64,000 bases of DNA from Epiperipatus broadwayi (GCA_028023455.1 JAQFVV010006215.1:12195473-12259472); one strand, 5' to 3'. Shown: positions 1 through 11,214, counted from the first letter of the stretch. Notes: generated by a model from the letters alone, not told the origin. Numbers and translations are program-made.

Positions 1-3000
1 GTAGTAAAAGGTACATAGTCCAATTTTATTACATTAAGAAAAGATTTGACATATGAACAAGTACTTTCTTTATTAAAAAGCACAAATATTGGAAATAAAA
101 GTGAAATAAAATCCTTTACAAATAAAAAACGTTCTCGATATTGATGAGAAGTCAGATAAAATAATAATTTGTAAATTTAAAATAAATAAATAAATAGTGG
201 GGGAGGATATGAAAGCATAATGGGAAAATTTGCACAGAGACAGTAATGAAAAGGATTATAGACATAAAAATTTAAAAATAAATGTACATTATAAATTTTT
301 GTTCTGAAAAAAATTAAAAAAAAAAAAAGGACAAAACAATAATAGCAGTGTTATTAAGATATTTTGAAAAATAAAAACAATATATATATACTTCAAGTTT
401 ACAAATATGTTTAATAAATTTTATACAAGATGTATAATTTCAATTAATAAATCATAAGGTATAAGCTAAGCAAAGTTAGAAAGACAAATATTATTACCAG
501 AAAGAATAATAATAATTGTGATATAATAATTAATTGTCCAATTAAATTTTCAAATATATTGAAACCTTTGTCAAAACCAATGAATACAAATCAGCAACAG
601 TAACACAAATAATATGCTAAGTAAACCAATGAAAAGTATAAAACTTGATGTTAATAGCATGATAAGAATGTTTAATATATCAAAATTAAATCTTTTATTT
701 TTCAACAACAATTATTCTTCTCAATATAAATAACAACTCAACACAATCAACATAACAGTTGATTTCCTTAACTTTGAAAAATACTCCAATAAAAATAAGT
801 TAAAATTCAAAACCATTTTGATATATTAAAAGCTTAACAAGGACTTGAATAATATAAAGAAAAACGGTTGACAGAAAAAAAAGGCCTTTAAAAAAATTCC
901 TTTTTTTACTGAGGTAAAACGCATAGAGGCAATTATGATATGAGATGAACTGAATTTGTGAGAATATAAAATTATTTGAAATAGTTAATGAGGATAAAAA
1001 ATTATAACTGAAAAAAAAAAGAAGAGTGCTATAGAAGAAAATAAGTAATTCCCCCACCACTACTTATTTTAGCAATAAAAAAAAAAACAGTTATTGAAAA
1101 CAAGAATTATAGCTGAGGAGTGAAAAAAAGAATTTTCTAAAGAATTTTATAGGAATAAAAAATATAATAACAAAATTGGTTTAAAATATCTATATCTAAA
1201 TGCAGAGATGAGACATAGAGCTAAATTTATAAAAAGCTTAAGGAAGTAAGCTAAAAATTATTAGCAGTTATACTCCAAATGTCTTAATGAAAGATAAAAG
1301 TGATATTAATATATTTTTTAAAAATTTAAAAAAAGATATTATATCCTAGATTACTATAAAACAACTATGAGCTCAAGTTGATAAAAAGAACAAACTGAAT
1401 TTAAAAAAGAAAAAAAAATACAGAACAGTATACCACATTTAAATATTAAGGAATGTTAAAGAATAGATAAATAAATTTCCATTTTGCATTAAATTGATAT
1501 ATTTAAAAAAAAAACGACTTTGGCTTTATAAACATTTTTACTATGACTAAAAGATAAAAATCAGAAACAGAATATTGTCAAAGTGCAAAATATATTTTTA
1601 AACGCAACAGAAATAATTTGCAAAGTATAAATTAGGTATAGCTTAATACTTATGCAAGCAAACCGTGAAAAACGACTGCAGATATGAGAGATTCAAATAA
1701 TATAGCAGCAAATAGTTTTAAAAAGTTAATTAGAACTAAATCTTCTTACTAAGTAAGAAAGTAAAATTCAGTGTTTATCAATTCTGCAGTTTTGTACATC
1801 TATATATGATGAGTTTTCTTCTGCATTATCCAAACTATTAGAACAATTGGATATATTTCATTCACAAAATATCAATCAACAGTTTTAAAAAACAGAATAA
1901 TGCTGCCTAGAATCATCTTGATGTGTATTATATTCCAGCACACAATGAATCATGAAATGAAAATCATCTCATAAGTTCTTTTGAAATATAGGCAACTACT
2001 CAAACTTTAGCTGATCTTAAGAGAAACAAACAGGTGTTGTGCAATAATGTCCCATAAGACATTGGTAAAAAATATGGAGATTAAAATGATTAACAAATCA
2101 TGATTTTTATAGACAATGTTAGGAGGTTCTGGTGATTTATGGACATATATTGTTTGCTGGACAATAGTAATTATCATGCATCATATAAAAAAAAAAAAAG
2201 TTGTGGCAGAAATGATTGCAAAGAAAATTTGATAATAAAAAAATTGTAACAGAAAAAAGCAAATGGATCTCAAATCAGATGATAAAGCAAAGATTAGCAG
2301 AGATAACAACCATCTTACAGAAGTCTTTCCATAAGACCTATTAACTAAAAGACTTCATCAAGTTCAGACTAAAAATTGCATGATCACAGACTATGTCACA
2401 ATATTGTTTAGACATAACTAAATATGAGAATATCTGACAATGAAATTATCTTTCATGTATGATCTTGTTGTAATCATAAAAAACAAATTACATTTTTACC
2501 GAGTAAAATTTTATGAGATGATATTACATAAGACAGTCAGTTCTTCAGATTCATATTCAGGATTGCTGAGACAATGCGTAATTGTAATTCTATAAACACA
2601 TCACTGATCAATTTTCTGGATGGATATTATTGTCAACTAATTGCCAAAATCTAACAATGACAACAAAAATTCCGTATTTCTTTAATCAACTCCATCTCTG
2701 AACCTTTGCATAAGATATTACATAATAATGACACCTAAAAATATTATCTTAAATGTTTCACTATTATGAAGACATCATTAAATATATTTTTCATTTCAAG
2801 ACTCATTGAATACTAGAATGCATTAGATAGCGTGATATTCTCAATCTTAAACATACTTTAGAAATTAAATGACACATAATTCATGTGATGTTTTATGAGT
2901 CTATTGCCAAGTTTGCTAGTATATAAGTGTAAGCACACATATATGTAAAAATGTTGAATTGTATTGAATATTGAAAATAATAAAAGGAATTTGAATCTTA

Positions 3001-3346
3001 TTAATAACAAAATTGTTCATATATTTTCATACTTTTATATTTAATTATAAATACTGGAAAAAATTTTAACAAATCAAAAACTTTAGAATACTATTTATAT
3101 GTTAGTATTATAATTAAGTTTCCTATTATAGATGATTATATTCACAACCATAATTCATATTGTTTTCAAATTATAGATTTTCACAATATTGAAATCATTT
3201 TATAGATAATTAAATTCACAACCATAATTCATAATTCATGTTGTTTTCAAATTACAGATTTTCACAATATTGAAATCATTTTCACAGACAAATGTAACAT
3301 TTCTCATCTCTACTCAAAAAAAAAAAAAAAATCATTGTTTTTTTAC
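1..3346. other. Intron sequence of USP34, no exon or element recognised
   Basis: AT-rich, with many short A or T runs and short reading frames full of Phe, Lys, Asn and Ile. I searched the minus strand for the next USP34 block and found none. A stretch near 1.8-2.6 kb has slightly more mixed composition and may be an old transposon relic, but no motif could be named. Confidence 0.6.
3128..3292. repeat. Two-copy tandem repeat, unit about 80 bp
   Basis: The sequence running from a Tatagat...attcacaaccataattcat motif through attttcacaatattgaaatcatt occurs twice in a row with few differences. The second copy has a short extra attcata. It lies just inside the intron downstream of exon 8. Confidence 0.85.
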
Positions 3347-3428
3347 CAATGAAAGTAGTTTCTTAACAAATCTTGAGACACAGGAAAATGTACCAATTAC
3401 AGCAATATCAACTGGTTCGGGATCTTCA
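3347..3428 (-). CDS. USP34: USP34 orthologue, exon 8 of 8 in window
   Basis: Seen: 82 bases, one base completing Gly plus 27 codons; acceptor aattttag, donor gtaaaa. It reads EDPEPVDIAVIGTFSCVSRF then VKKLLSL. Known: human USP34 has a variable acidic stretch followed by SCVTRFVRTLL, so the C-terminal half matches well and the N-terminal half is diverged. Phase agrees with exon 7. The next expected block (human IMEHGVKP...) was not found in 1-3346 and is presumably further downstream. Confidence 0.88.
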
Positions 3429-3507
3429 CTAAAATTAAAATTAATAATATTAAAAAAATTTGAATTGAAACAATTTAAATTCAAAATACATGAAAATATA
3501 AACATAC

Positions 3508-3590
3508 CCATCTTCTAGTGGTTGTAAATATAAAGAAGAATGTATCGGTTTTAATTTGTTTATAACGTGAATAGCTAATCTTTGAAACAT
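3508..3590 (-). CDS. USP34: USP34 orthologue, exon 7 of 8
   Basis: Seen: 83 bases, 27 codons plus two bases (GG); acceptor tattttaacag, donor gtatgt. It reads MFQRLAIHVINKLKPIHSSL then YLQPLED and the first two bases of a Gly codon. Known: human USP34 reads MFQRLCIHVIQRLRPVHAHLYLQPGMEDG. The initial Met is internal, not a start codon. A 79-bp intron (3429-3507) separates it from the next exon. Confidence 0.94.
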
Positions 3591-4019
3591 CTGTTAAAAT
3601 AAAGATAAATAAGAAGTAAACAAAAATGATAAAAAATAGCATAAATATCATCAACACTGATACTTATTTGATCATTTTGCACATCAATTTAACAATTTTT
3701 TCCAGACTTTTTAAGTTTTACATTTTCTATTAAAGATATTAATCAATTCCTTTCTTTTTCTTAACCTTCACACATACATATAATTTCCATAATTGTCCTA
3801 TCACTAAGTTCTTTACTAAAAAATTTTTCCCCATTTATTCTAGCTCCACAACTTAAAAAATAATTTCCTACATTTTTATTAAGGATCTTTTTGATAAATA
3901 CAATTACTTTTCTATACAACTACTATGCTTAAATTTTTATCACTTCCACTGATATCATTATTTTAGACTTAAATATTGTTTTTTTTTTTTTGTTTAAAGA
4001 TATTTAATATGTTATGTCA

Positions 4020-4500
4020 GTATTTGCAAGTAATGCTATATCATCAGCAAAAATGATGCGATAAATCTTTTTATTTATAATGCTAATTCTATTCTAAAAA
4101 AAAAAAAAAATCATTTAGCAATTCGTGTGCCAGTTAAACAAAAAAAGGAGTAGACAACAATTTGGTCGTCGTCGTCATCCCCCCTCGTCTATAAAAAAAA
4201 AAAAAAAACGAGGCTTTATAAAAATCATTTGATTTATAAAGAATTTATCTAAGTCATCTCTCCTTGTAGTATATACTCTTTTTTGGGTTTGCTTTTTCAA
4301 AATATTTTAAAAAATAACCTATCTTCTCTATCAAAAATCTTTGCAAGAATAATAAAACAAATATTAACTTCATTTTCTCTTTCTTTATATAGCTCTTAAC
4401 AACAACCCACATCACTCCAATTCTATCTGCATTAATCTTTATAAATCCAACAATTCTTCTTAACTCAATCTAAAATTCTTGTCAATACTTTACTTCATTA
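4020..4500 (-). pseudogene. Degenerate LINE reverse transcriptase trace
   Basis: Seen: on the minus strand 4025-4070 translates to RIIFADDIALLANTDIT followed by a stop. FADDIALLA is the catalytic palm motif of LINE reverse transcriptases (two Asp that bind metal). Higher coordinates on the same strand give broken frames with fragments such as AKIFDREDRLFFKIF, resembling the upstream FDxVxRxxLF block of the same enzymes, but with stops and shifts. Inference: a short, old, non-functional copy. Family cannot be named. Confidence 0.5.
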
Positions 4501-5069
4501 GACCTTTTTCTCTAGAGGAAACAAAGTTTATTGTTAAGTCAAAAATCTAATGATGTCTCTCTTAATCATTATTTTCTCACACCTTTTCTGTTTTAGCTTT
4601 CAGTAATACAACTAGGACTGTACTAATTTACTGCACTCTGCCAGTTTTTTAATTCTCACCTCTCCATTAATCCACAATTTATTTTGTTTTTATCTATCTC
4701 ATTCTTTTTCTACTATTGCAGATATTGGGTTATTATATCCATCACATAAATTATTTATATATTACTTCTATCTTTTTAATATTTCTCCCTTTCTAATAAT
4801 AAAAATATTCTTTGATTCAGATATTTGTTTAATTTCTGTGACTCTACTTTTACCATTCAAATTATATTCTCTTTAGAATTGAATTATATATTATCTTTAT
4901 AAATTCTTTACCTTATTACATTTCTTATCAGACCCATTCATGGTCAAGTGTACAACTATATACAGCCACCTTGATTGTGAAGAACCAATTTTTGCCTTTA
5001 GTAGCCGTACATGTGATTTTTTTTCTTCATATGTAGGTATCTAATCTAATGTAATGTAATATCCTCAGT

Positions 5070-5144
5070 TACCATTATTTCTTTTTAATTCAGGCAATCC
5101 TCAGTTATCATTATTTCTTTTTAATTCAGGCAATCACTCCAAAA
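5070..5144. repeat. Tandem duplication, unit about 37 bp
   Basis: Two adjacent copies of cctcagttaYcattatttct plus ttttaattcaggcaat, differing at one base. Confidence 0.9.
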
Positions 5145-5908
5145 TATTTTGGCAGTTCACAGTAGACTGTGATTGACATCTTGTCCACCCTTCATTTAAA
5201 TTGACCTATGACATTTCATTTTTTTATATTTGAATTTACATTACTACTTATTATGCTATTAATTTCAGTTGTTTGCTTATTCCTTAATGTCTATCTTTTA
5301 ATTTTTAACTTTAATTTTTTCTTTAGAGTTTAGCATCAAGTCTGCAACTCCTAAATTACGGCCCCCAAATATATATTTAATATTATTGCTGAATTTCGTC
5401 TGAATTAATATATAATCCAAATTAAATATATTCCTATCTAATGCTTTAAATCCTCTTGTGATTTTTAAACAATGAATTTATTATTGTAATACATAATAGC
5501 ATTATAATAATAAATTCATTTCTTAAATCTAATCCAAAATATTCTACAAACTTATATCCTTTTCTCTCAAATATAACAGCATTTCATGTCAATTTCAGTG
5601 TTGTATATAATTTCTAGTTCTTTATCACCATATTTTTAATTTGCAGAAAGTTAATTTTTATAATGTTTCATATACCAATTCCCATGTTACTTTTTAAATC
5701 TGAAGAATTTGTAACTCAAGTGAAAAATGGACTGATGTTATCAATCTCAGGAAACAAACAAATGCCTACCTGAGTAATATTTTGTTTGCTTTTCGTAACA
5801 CAGATAAACACACTTTTCCTCAAGCATTTAATAAAATTTCCTTTTGTTACTTTGTATTATTAAAAAAACAACAACTGTAATACAAAAAAAAACTGCCATT
5901 CCCTTTAT

Positions 5909-6006
5909 GCTTATTTAGTAAAAGCAACTATCAGCACACTATTTTTTATGACAAAGTGTTTATTTAATAAAAGCAACTATCAGCATACTATTTTTTATGA
6001 CAAAGT
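5909..6006. repeat. Tandem duplication, unit about 49 bp
   Basis: Two adjacent copies of a unit containing aaaagcaactatcagca and ctattttttatgacaaagt, with single-base differences. It lies just before the inverted LTR fragment. Confidence 0.9.
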
Positions 6007-6031
6007 AATCAAATATATATATATTCATATA

Positions 6032-6307
6032 TGCTATATATATGTATATACGTTTGGTTTGCGATAAATAGTGACATTGTACTTACCTTGTAACGTAAAT
6101 TCTTCACCGCATAAATATAAAGAGAGCGCTGCTGTCAATTATGGTTTCCAGGATATATGCCCAATAAAATGGGTATAGTATAAAACTGGTCGCGGAGATT
6201 TATCGCTCTCAGTTCCCGGGATGATACCAGTGCACAGCCTTTAGGATATATGAAATCCGTAGCAAAAAAAAAACAGTAAATAAAATGGCTACTCTGGCAA
6301 AGCATGA
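6032..6307 (+). mobile_element. Truncated Ty3/gypsy LTR in inverted orientation
   Basis: Seen: starts TGCTATATATATG and runs parallel to the 5' part of the LTRs of the adjacent element, but on the plus strand; it breaks off after aaagcatga. It pairs with 6524-6790 as an inverted repeat of roughly 270 bp with a ~215-bp loop. Inference: the remnant of a second insertion of the same family, or an inversion at the element's 3' end. Confidence 0.85.
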
Positions 6308-6350
6308 TCCTGTCAATTACTCTGCTATGTCTTAGGGTTTAATTAAGTTT

Positions 6351-6790
6351 AACCAGTAAGATAGCAATAAATACAATTTACTCTCATTTATAATTCTATA
6401 TATTTTAATAACTACTTAAAACAACATGGACATACAATTATAATATAAAATAAAACACACAAGATTTCATTCAGTTTATTTACATACTAATATAAACAAT
6501 GTTCGCTATTGACCAGTCCTTATTTCATGCCTTGCCACAATAGCCATTTTATCTACTGTTTTCTTTGCTACGGATTTCATATATCCTAAAGGCTGTGCAC
6601 TGGTAAGATCCCGGAAGCTGAGAGACAATAAATCTCCGCCACCAGTTTTATACTATACCCATTTCATAGGGCATATATCCTGGAAACCATAATTGACAGC
6701 AGCGCTCTCTTTATATTTGTGTGAAAAATTTACGTTACGAAGTAAGTACAATGTCACTATTTATCACAAACCAAACATATATACATAGCA
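6351..6790 (-). repeat. 3' LTR of the Ty3/gypsy element
   Basis: Direct repeat of 9715-10165. On the minus strand it begins TGCTATGTATATATG directly after a purine tract. No matching target-site duplication is visible at the outer ends, perhaps because the low-coordinate flank was rearranged with the inverted LTR fragment. Confidence 0.92.
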
Positions 6791-6806
6791 GTCCTCCCCC
6801 CACTTT
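6791..6806 (-). other. Polypurine tract
   Basis: Minus strand AAAGTGGGGGGAGGAC next to the TG start of the 3' LTR. Known: plus-strand DNA synthesis of LTR elements is primed from such a tract, so its place fixes the LTR boundary and the element's direction. Confidence 0.8.
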
Positions 6807-6822
6807 AGTAATACATATTACT

Positions 6823-7014
6823 TTAGTTTACAACATAATCCTTAAATTTAACCGGTGGTCTCTGTATTCGGGAAATTTTAGGGCTATTGTTTCTATTTTC
6901 TCTTTGCACTCTTGGTGAGTACAGTTCTTGTTCTGTCACTTCATCTTCGGTCACTTCTGGCTCATCTTTCTTCCCATTTTCTCCTTTAGCCGGTCCCTTC
7001 ATGATATGATTCAT
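6823..7014 (-). pseudogene. C-terminal tail of the Ty3 polyprotein
   Basis: A 63-codon frame of charged, Glu/Arg/Pro-rich residues ending with RIQRPPVKFKDYVVN. Known: many Mag/K02A2.6-type polyproteins end with RxxRxxxPPxRFKDYV just before the purine tract and 3' LTR, as here. Confidence 0.75.
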
Positions 7015-7076
7015 TTCCGGCCATATAGCTTAGTCTTCCTTTGTTTCACGTTGGCGAAGATGGTTTATATGTTTTC

Positions 7077-7700
7077 TCAACACTTTTCACTTTCTAACTC
7101 AATTAGACAAATTGGTTTATGCAATGGCTGGTTTAAAACTCCTGGGCTCCATTTGTAAAACACCAACATCCATACGCAATCGCCTGGCAAAAAGTTTACC
7201 ACTTTGGTATTATTATTTTTTCTAGTGTTTCCAGGTAGTAGCTTTGTCAAATGGGTCCCGAATGTCTGACACATCAATAGCTCTGCCGGAGTTTTACCCG
7301 TTGCAGTGTTTGGAGTAAAGTGCTGAGCATACATAGCCTGTATCAAGGCTTCTGCCAAGTTTTTGTTCTGAAGTTTTTTTGATGTGTTTTTTTAAGTGCT
7401 GTACTCCTTGTTCCACTATCCCATTGCTTTTAGGATGGTAAGAGGATGTAAGAAGGTGTTTAATTCCTCTCTTGTTTAAAAAATCCATAAATTTTCTTGA
7501 AGCGAAACCTGAACCGTTATCTGTCACAATAGTTTCTGGATAACAATGTGTTGCAAATAGTTCATTTAACCCTCGAATGGTACAGTCCGCACTAGTATTC
7601 TTAACAGAAAAAGCATCGATCACTAATAGTATCCGGTGTCCATCCCACGGTTCAATGTGATCCAGATGAATGCGTGGCCATGGAGACAGGCGTTTTCCAT
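7077..7700 (-). pseudogene. Ty3/gypsy integrase core, frameshifted
   Basis: Seen: WPRIHLDHIEPWDG (first catalytic Asp), VIDAFSVKN, then ETIVTDNGSGFASRKFMDFL (second Asp) and SSYHPKSNGIVEQGVQHLKK (catalytic Glu), giving a D,D-35-E layout. After a shift in the 7294-7358 overlap, the frame continues with NTATGKTPAELLMCQTFGTH and FLPGDCVWM, the usual segment behind the core. Known: integrase inserts the cDNA copy into the host chromosome. The N-terminal HHCC zinc region is not intact. Confidence 0.88.
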
Positions 7701-7803
7701 GTTTCGTAATGCTTTGGAGGTAATCTGGCCACCTGTTGGCAGTTCCTGCGATTTTTTACCCAGGTCTCTATTTCATTTGTTAAGTTTGGCCACCATAGGG
7801 CTT

Positions 7804-7925
7804 TGAGGCCTACCTTCAACAGGTACTAACACTCTGTCATTATTTAAGATGCCCATCACACACGGAAATTTTAGGTACTAACACTCTGTCATTATTTAAG
7901 ATGCATCCATCACACACGGAAAGTT
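7804..7925 (-). repeat. Short tandem duplication inside pol, unit about 54 bp
   Basis: aggtactaacactctgtcat plus tatttaagatg and catcacacacggaaa occur twice with small differences, between the RNase H and integrase remains. Confidence 0.88.
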
Positions 7926-8022
7926 TATCCTTAGCTGTTCAATTCACTAGGGCATTTCTTTGGCCACCCTTTTCTGATCCATTTTATGAGCTGTACATAA
8001 CCATCATTTTTTCTGGTCCATT

Positions 8023-8494
8023 CCTTATAGTCATGCTATTTATCTTCTTTGACTGTAATGTGTCAATGTAGTTAATCTCTTTAGTTTTGAATACTCTTTC
8101 TGTGGTATCTGGAAGCCTAGACAAAGCGTCTGCATGTGCGATTGTTTTCCCAGGTTTGTAGATTAGCTTATAGTCATATTGTGACATCAAGTTTGTCCAT
8201 TGCTCCATACGTTGACTTGGGGTTCTATAGGTCCCTTTTCACCGCCAAAAATCCCTTTTCCATTTATAGTCATGCTATTTATCTTCTTTGACTGTAATGT
8301 GTCAATGTAGTTAATCTCTTAAGATTTGAATACTCTTTCTGTGGTGTCTGGCAGCCTAGACAAAGCGTCTGCATGTGCGATTGTTTTCCCAGGTTTGTAG
8401 ATTAACTTATAGTCATATTGTGACATCAAGTTTGTCCATTGCAACATATGTTGACTTGGGGGTTCTATAGGTCCCTTTTCACTGCCAAAAATCC
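8023..8494 (-). repeat. Internal tandem duplication of the RNase H end, unit about 239 bp
   Basis: 8023-8254 and 8262-8494 are nearly identical; both encode the MSQYDYKLIYKPGKTIAHAD segment and ADALSRLPD. The duplication happened inside this copy and explains a second short reading frame at 7984-8208. Confidence 0.9.
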
Positions 8495-8889
8495 CCGTTA
8501 AGGGGCAATGATCTGTATAGAAGGTGAAGTTGCGGCCATACACATATTGGTGGATTTTTTTTACCGCAAAAATCACTGCCAACGCTTCCTTGTCTATTTG
8601 GCTATAATTTTTTTCTGCAACTGTCAATACTCTTGACGTGAATGCTATTAGACACTCCCCTTTCATAGCATGGGTGCGATATGACTGCTCCCACACCATA
8701 CTCGGATGCATCAGTCTTGATGTTCACTGCCCAGTCACTTCGGTAATGTACCAGTAGTGCTTCTGACATTAATAAATCTTTTGCAGTTCTAAAACCATTC
8801 TCCTGTGCATCAGTTCAGATATATCGCTGTTTCTTTTTTAACAACAGGTATAGTGGTGACAGCAAGTGTGTTTTTCCTTCTAAAAAACT
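8319..8889 (-). pseudogene. RT connection and RNase H domain, frameshifted
   Basis: Seen: higher coordinates carry LSPLYLLLKKKQRYI and NIKTDASEYGVGAVISH (first RNase H Asp in TDAS). After a frameshift the 8711-8319 frame gives MKGECLIAFTSRVLTVAEKN, IDKEALAVIFAVKK, FYTDHCPL (third acidic residue) and KTIAHADALSRLPD. Known: this is the Ty3 RNase H with its end motif ADALSRLP. The shift and the missing palm domain make it non-functional. Confidence 0.85.
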
Positions 8890-9534
8890 CTAATAAAAGT
8901 TTAAAAGTCCTAAAAATGCCTGCAATTCTTTGACGTTTTTGGGTTTTGTAGCATTTTTATAGCCTTTACTTTTTATATGACCAGATTTTCCACAGCAAGT
9001 ACAATTTTGTTGTTTGATGTGTCCGCCGAAAGACGTAGAGTCAAATTTTTTCTTTTCTCTACTGAAAGCGATCTTTTCCGGTGATTTTGATCTGGTATAT
9101 TCTGATGCGATGTTGAGCATGGCTTCTTGCACGACACATTTATTAATCACTGTTTTGTATGTTAATTCTGGATCACTCAATAAGACCTTCCTGAAGTTTG
9201 CGTCCATCATTCCGTACAAGAACTGTTCCAACAATGTGTCCTTTATTTCTGGGCTGTATTCACATTCCTTGGCCTGTTTTCGCAGTGCAAGATCGTAATC
9301 CACATATTTCTCTTGCGGTGACTGCATTCTGTTTCTCAGCCGAAGGCGTGCTATCCATTTAGACTGTTTTGGTAGAAAGTATTCATTCAACTTTTTTAGA
9401 AATTCCTGATACGGGAAATCTTCGAGACGCTTCGGGTCGATAATCCTGTTTGCTAATTGGATTGTGTCTTTTCCCGCTAAATATAATAATGTGGAAATCT
9501 TATATCTATCGTCCTCAATTTTATTTATGAACAT
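8890..9534 (-). pseudogene. gag fragment fused to reverse-transcriptase thumb by deletion
   Basis: Seen: 214 codons open. Residues ~1-150 resemble the Ty3 capsid region (RLRNRMQSPQEKYVDYDLAL and later LLEQFLYGMMDANFRKVLLS). A zinc knuckle follows in the form CX2CX4HX4 with the fourth ligand replaced by Gly (CTCCGKSGHIKSKG). Straight after it comes KNVKELQAFLGLLNFY, the well-known block at the end of Ty3 reverse transcriptase. Inference: a deletion removed the protease and most of reverse transcriptase, keeping the frame open across the join. The start Met is internal to a longer original Gag. Confidence 0.85.
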
Positions 9535-9679
9535 ATAATATTCTGCTTGTTCAATATAACTCTTCTAAGAGTCAACATCATTTATGTCGACTCACGCATT
9601 ATAATGTTTATGGCCGCCATGTTGTTGTTTTTTTACGTAATGTTTTTTACCAGTGCCTCACTTTAATCTTGGGCTTCTA

Positions 9680-9697
9680 ATCCTGTCGACTGTGCCA
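9680..9697 (-). other. Candidate tRNA primer-binding site
   Basis: Minus strand TGGCACAGTCGACAGGAT, 17 bases after the 5' LTR. It starts TGG, as sites complementary to a tRNA 3' CCA end do. The complement also continues into a T-loop-like TTCTAAT, which supports a tRNA origin. The primer tRNA was not identified. Confidence 0.55.
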
Positions 9698-9714
9698 TTC
9701 CGCTATATCTTAAT

Positions 9715-10165
9715 AACCAGTAAGATAGCAATAAATACCAATTTACTCTCATTTATAATTCTATATATTTTAATAACTACTTTCAACAACATGGACATAC
9801 AATTATAATATAAAATAAAACACCCAAGATTTCATTCAGTTTATTTACATACTAATATAAACAATGTTTGCTATTTACCAGTCCTTATTTCATGCTTTGC
9901 CACAGTAGCCACTTTATCTACTGTTTTCTTTGCTACGGATTTCATATATCCTAATGGCTGTGCATTGGTAACATCCCGAGAACTGAGAGCGATAAATCTC
10001 CGCCACCAGTTTTATACTATACCCATTTTATCGGGCATATATCCTGGAAACCATAATTGACAGCAGCGCTCTCTTTATATTTGTGTGGAGAAGAATTTAC
10101 ATTATGAGGTAAGTACAATGTCATTATTTATCACCAACCAAACATATATACATATATATATAACA
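9715..10165 (-). repeat. 5' LTR of the Ty3/gypsy element
   Basis: Direct repeat of 6351-6790 with substitutions and small gaps. On the minus strand it starts TGTTATATATATATG and ends ...CTTACTGGTTA. It contains a TATA-like stretch in gggtatagtataaaactgg, a plausible promoter core. Divergence between the two LTRs shows the insertion is not recent. Confidence 0.92.
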
Positions 10166-11133
10166 ATATATAAAGACTATCCCTCTAATTAAGAGCTTAA
10201 AAAAAAAATTAACCATAATTTAAAAAGCAAATATAATTTTAAAAAAACTTCAGTAAATTTTCTAATACCATATATAATTTAAAAAAATAATAACAACAAT
10301 AAAACTAAATAGAGTAATTATTATGAATTTTTAAAATAAATCCAAATAATTTTTTTTTAAAAAAAATGTTTACATATACAGTATATAAACTTTATATTTT
10401 AATTTACAAGAGGCAAATTTTCTGCATTCGCAACTTTGACATTGATCACTTCAGATAAATACTTTAAAGATTATTACTAATAATTTATTAAAACCAAGAA
10501 TTATTTCTAGCCCAGATATAAAATTTAAATCTCAGTTAAAGATTAAACATGTCTTTTTATTATTATTACTATCCATAAATATATGGAATAACTCTATTTT
10601 TCTTTTCCCATATGTAATATCTTTTTTAAAACATTTAAATTTATTTTACAACAAATAAATAGTATTGATGATAACATAAAAATATATTAATATATTAAAT
10701 CATATCAAAATTATTTAAAAAAGTAAAAGCTACTAAATGACTAAGATAAAAATTTAAAAAACAAACAAACTATGAAATAATAAATATAAATATCAATCTT
10801 AGCAAATAAACATATTATAAGTGAAAAAAAAAAAACAACTAATTTCATTTTAATAAATATTTATTTCCTTGCGTTAAAAACCATGATTGTATAATAAAAT
10901 GGTATAAATAGCATTAAAATACCACTCTACTTTTAATATGAAAAATTTTAAATATTAGTTTTAAAAAAATTTTTTTTTCATGTCAAAATATTTTAATTCA
11001 AATTGTTTAAAATTTTTAAAATCTTTACAATTAAATCTATAAATAAATTATTCATAATAATTGGTAAACTGCAATTAAACATACAAATACTCTTTTAGGC
11101 ATTTAAAAAAAAAACATTTAAAATCACCCATAC
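10166..11133. other. Intron sequence, nothing recognised
   Basis: AT-rich, low-complexity DNA between the Ty3 element and exon 6. No motif or repeat beyond A/T runs. Confidence 0.6.
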
Positions 11134-11214
11134 CTGACGAACCATTTGATTTGGACATTTAATCAAAATTTGAACAGGCCACCAATCATCTTCTGCCATG
11201 TGATCAAGAAACCA
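11134..11214 (-). CDS. USP34: USP34 orthologue, exon 6 of 8
   Basis: Seen: 27 codons, phase 0 to 0, acceptor ttcttttaag, donor gtatgg. It reads WFLDHMAEDDWWPVQILIKC then PNQMVRQ. Known: human USP34 reads WFLDRMADDDWWPMQILIKCPNQIVRQ. It is among the most conserved blocks in the window. The intron after it contains the 3.8-kb Ty3/gypsy element, inserted in the same transcriptional direction as the gene. Confidence 0.96.

Larger units (their letters stand above)
3591..6031. other. Intron sequence with LINE debris and short duplications
   Basis: AT-rich intron DNA between exon 7 and the LTR cluster. Apart from the LINE trace and the two tandem duplications listed separately, I see no gene. A GC-richer patch at 4160-4190 (gtcgtcgtcgtcatccccc) is a short simple-sequence patch. 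Confidence 0.55.
6351..10165 (-). mobile_element. Defective Ty3/gypsy LTR retrotransposon (Mag/K02A2.6-like), 3.8 kb
   Basis: Seen: two direct LTRs (9715-10165 as 5' LTR, 6351-6790 as 3' LTR), a candidate primer-binding site, a purine tract before the 3' LTR, and minus-strand remains of gag, reverse transcriptase thumb, RNase H and integrase in Ty3 order. Known: full Ty3/gypsy elements are usually 5-6 kb or more. Here the aspartic protease and the catalytic part of reverse transcriptase are missing, since gag runs straight into the thumb region, and the rest has frameshifts and tandem duplications. It cannot move by itself. It has the same orientation as USP34, between exons 6 and 7. Confidence 0.93.

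Noticed and set aside
800-1060. 86-codon Phe/Leu/Ser-rich minus frame
   Set aside because: Low-complexity AT-rich translation, no acceptor/donor pair and no match to the expected next USP34 block.
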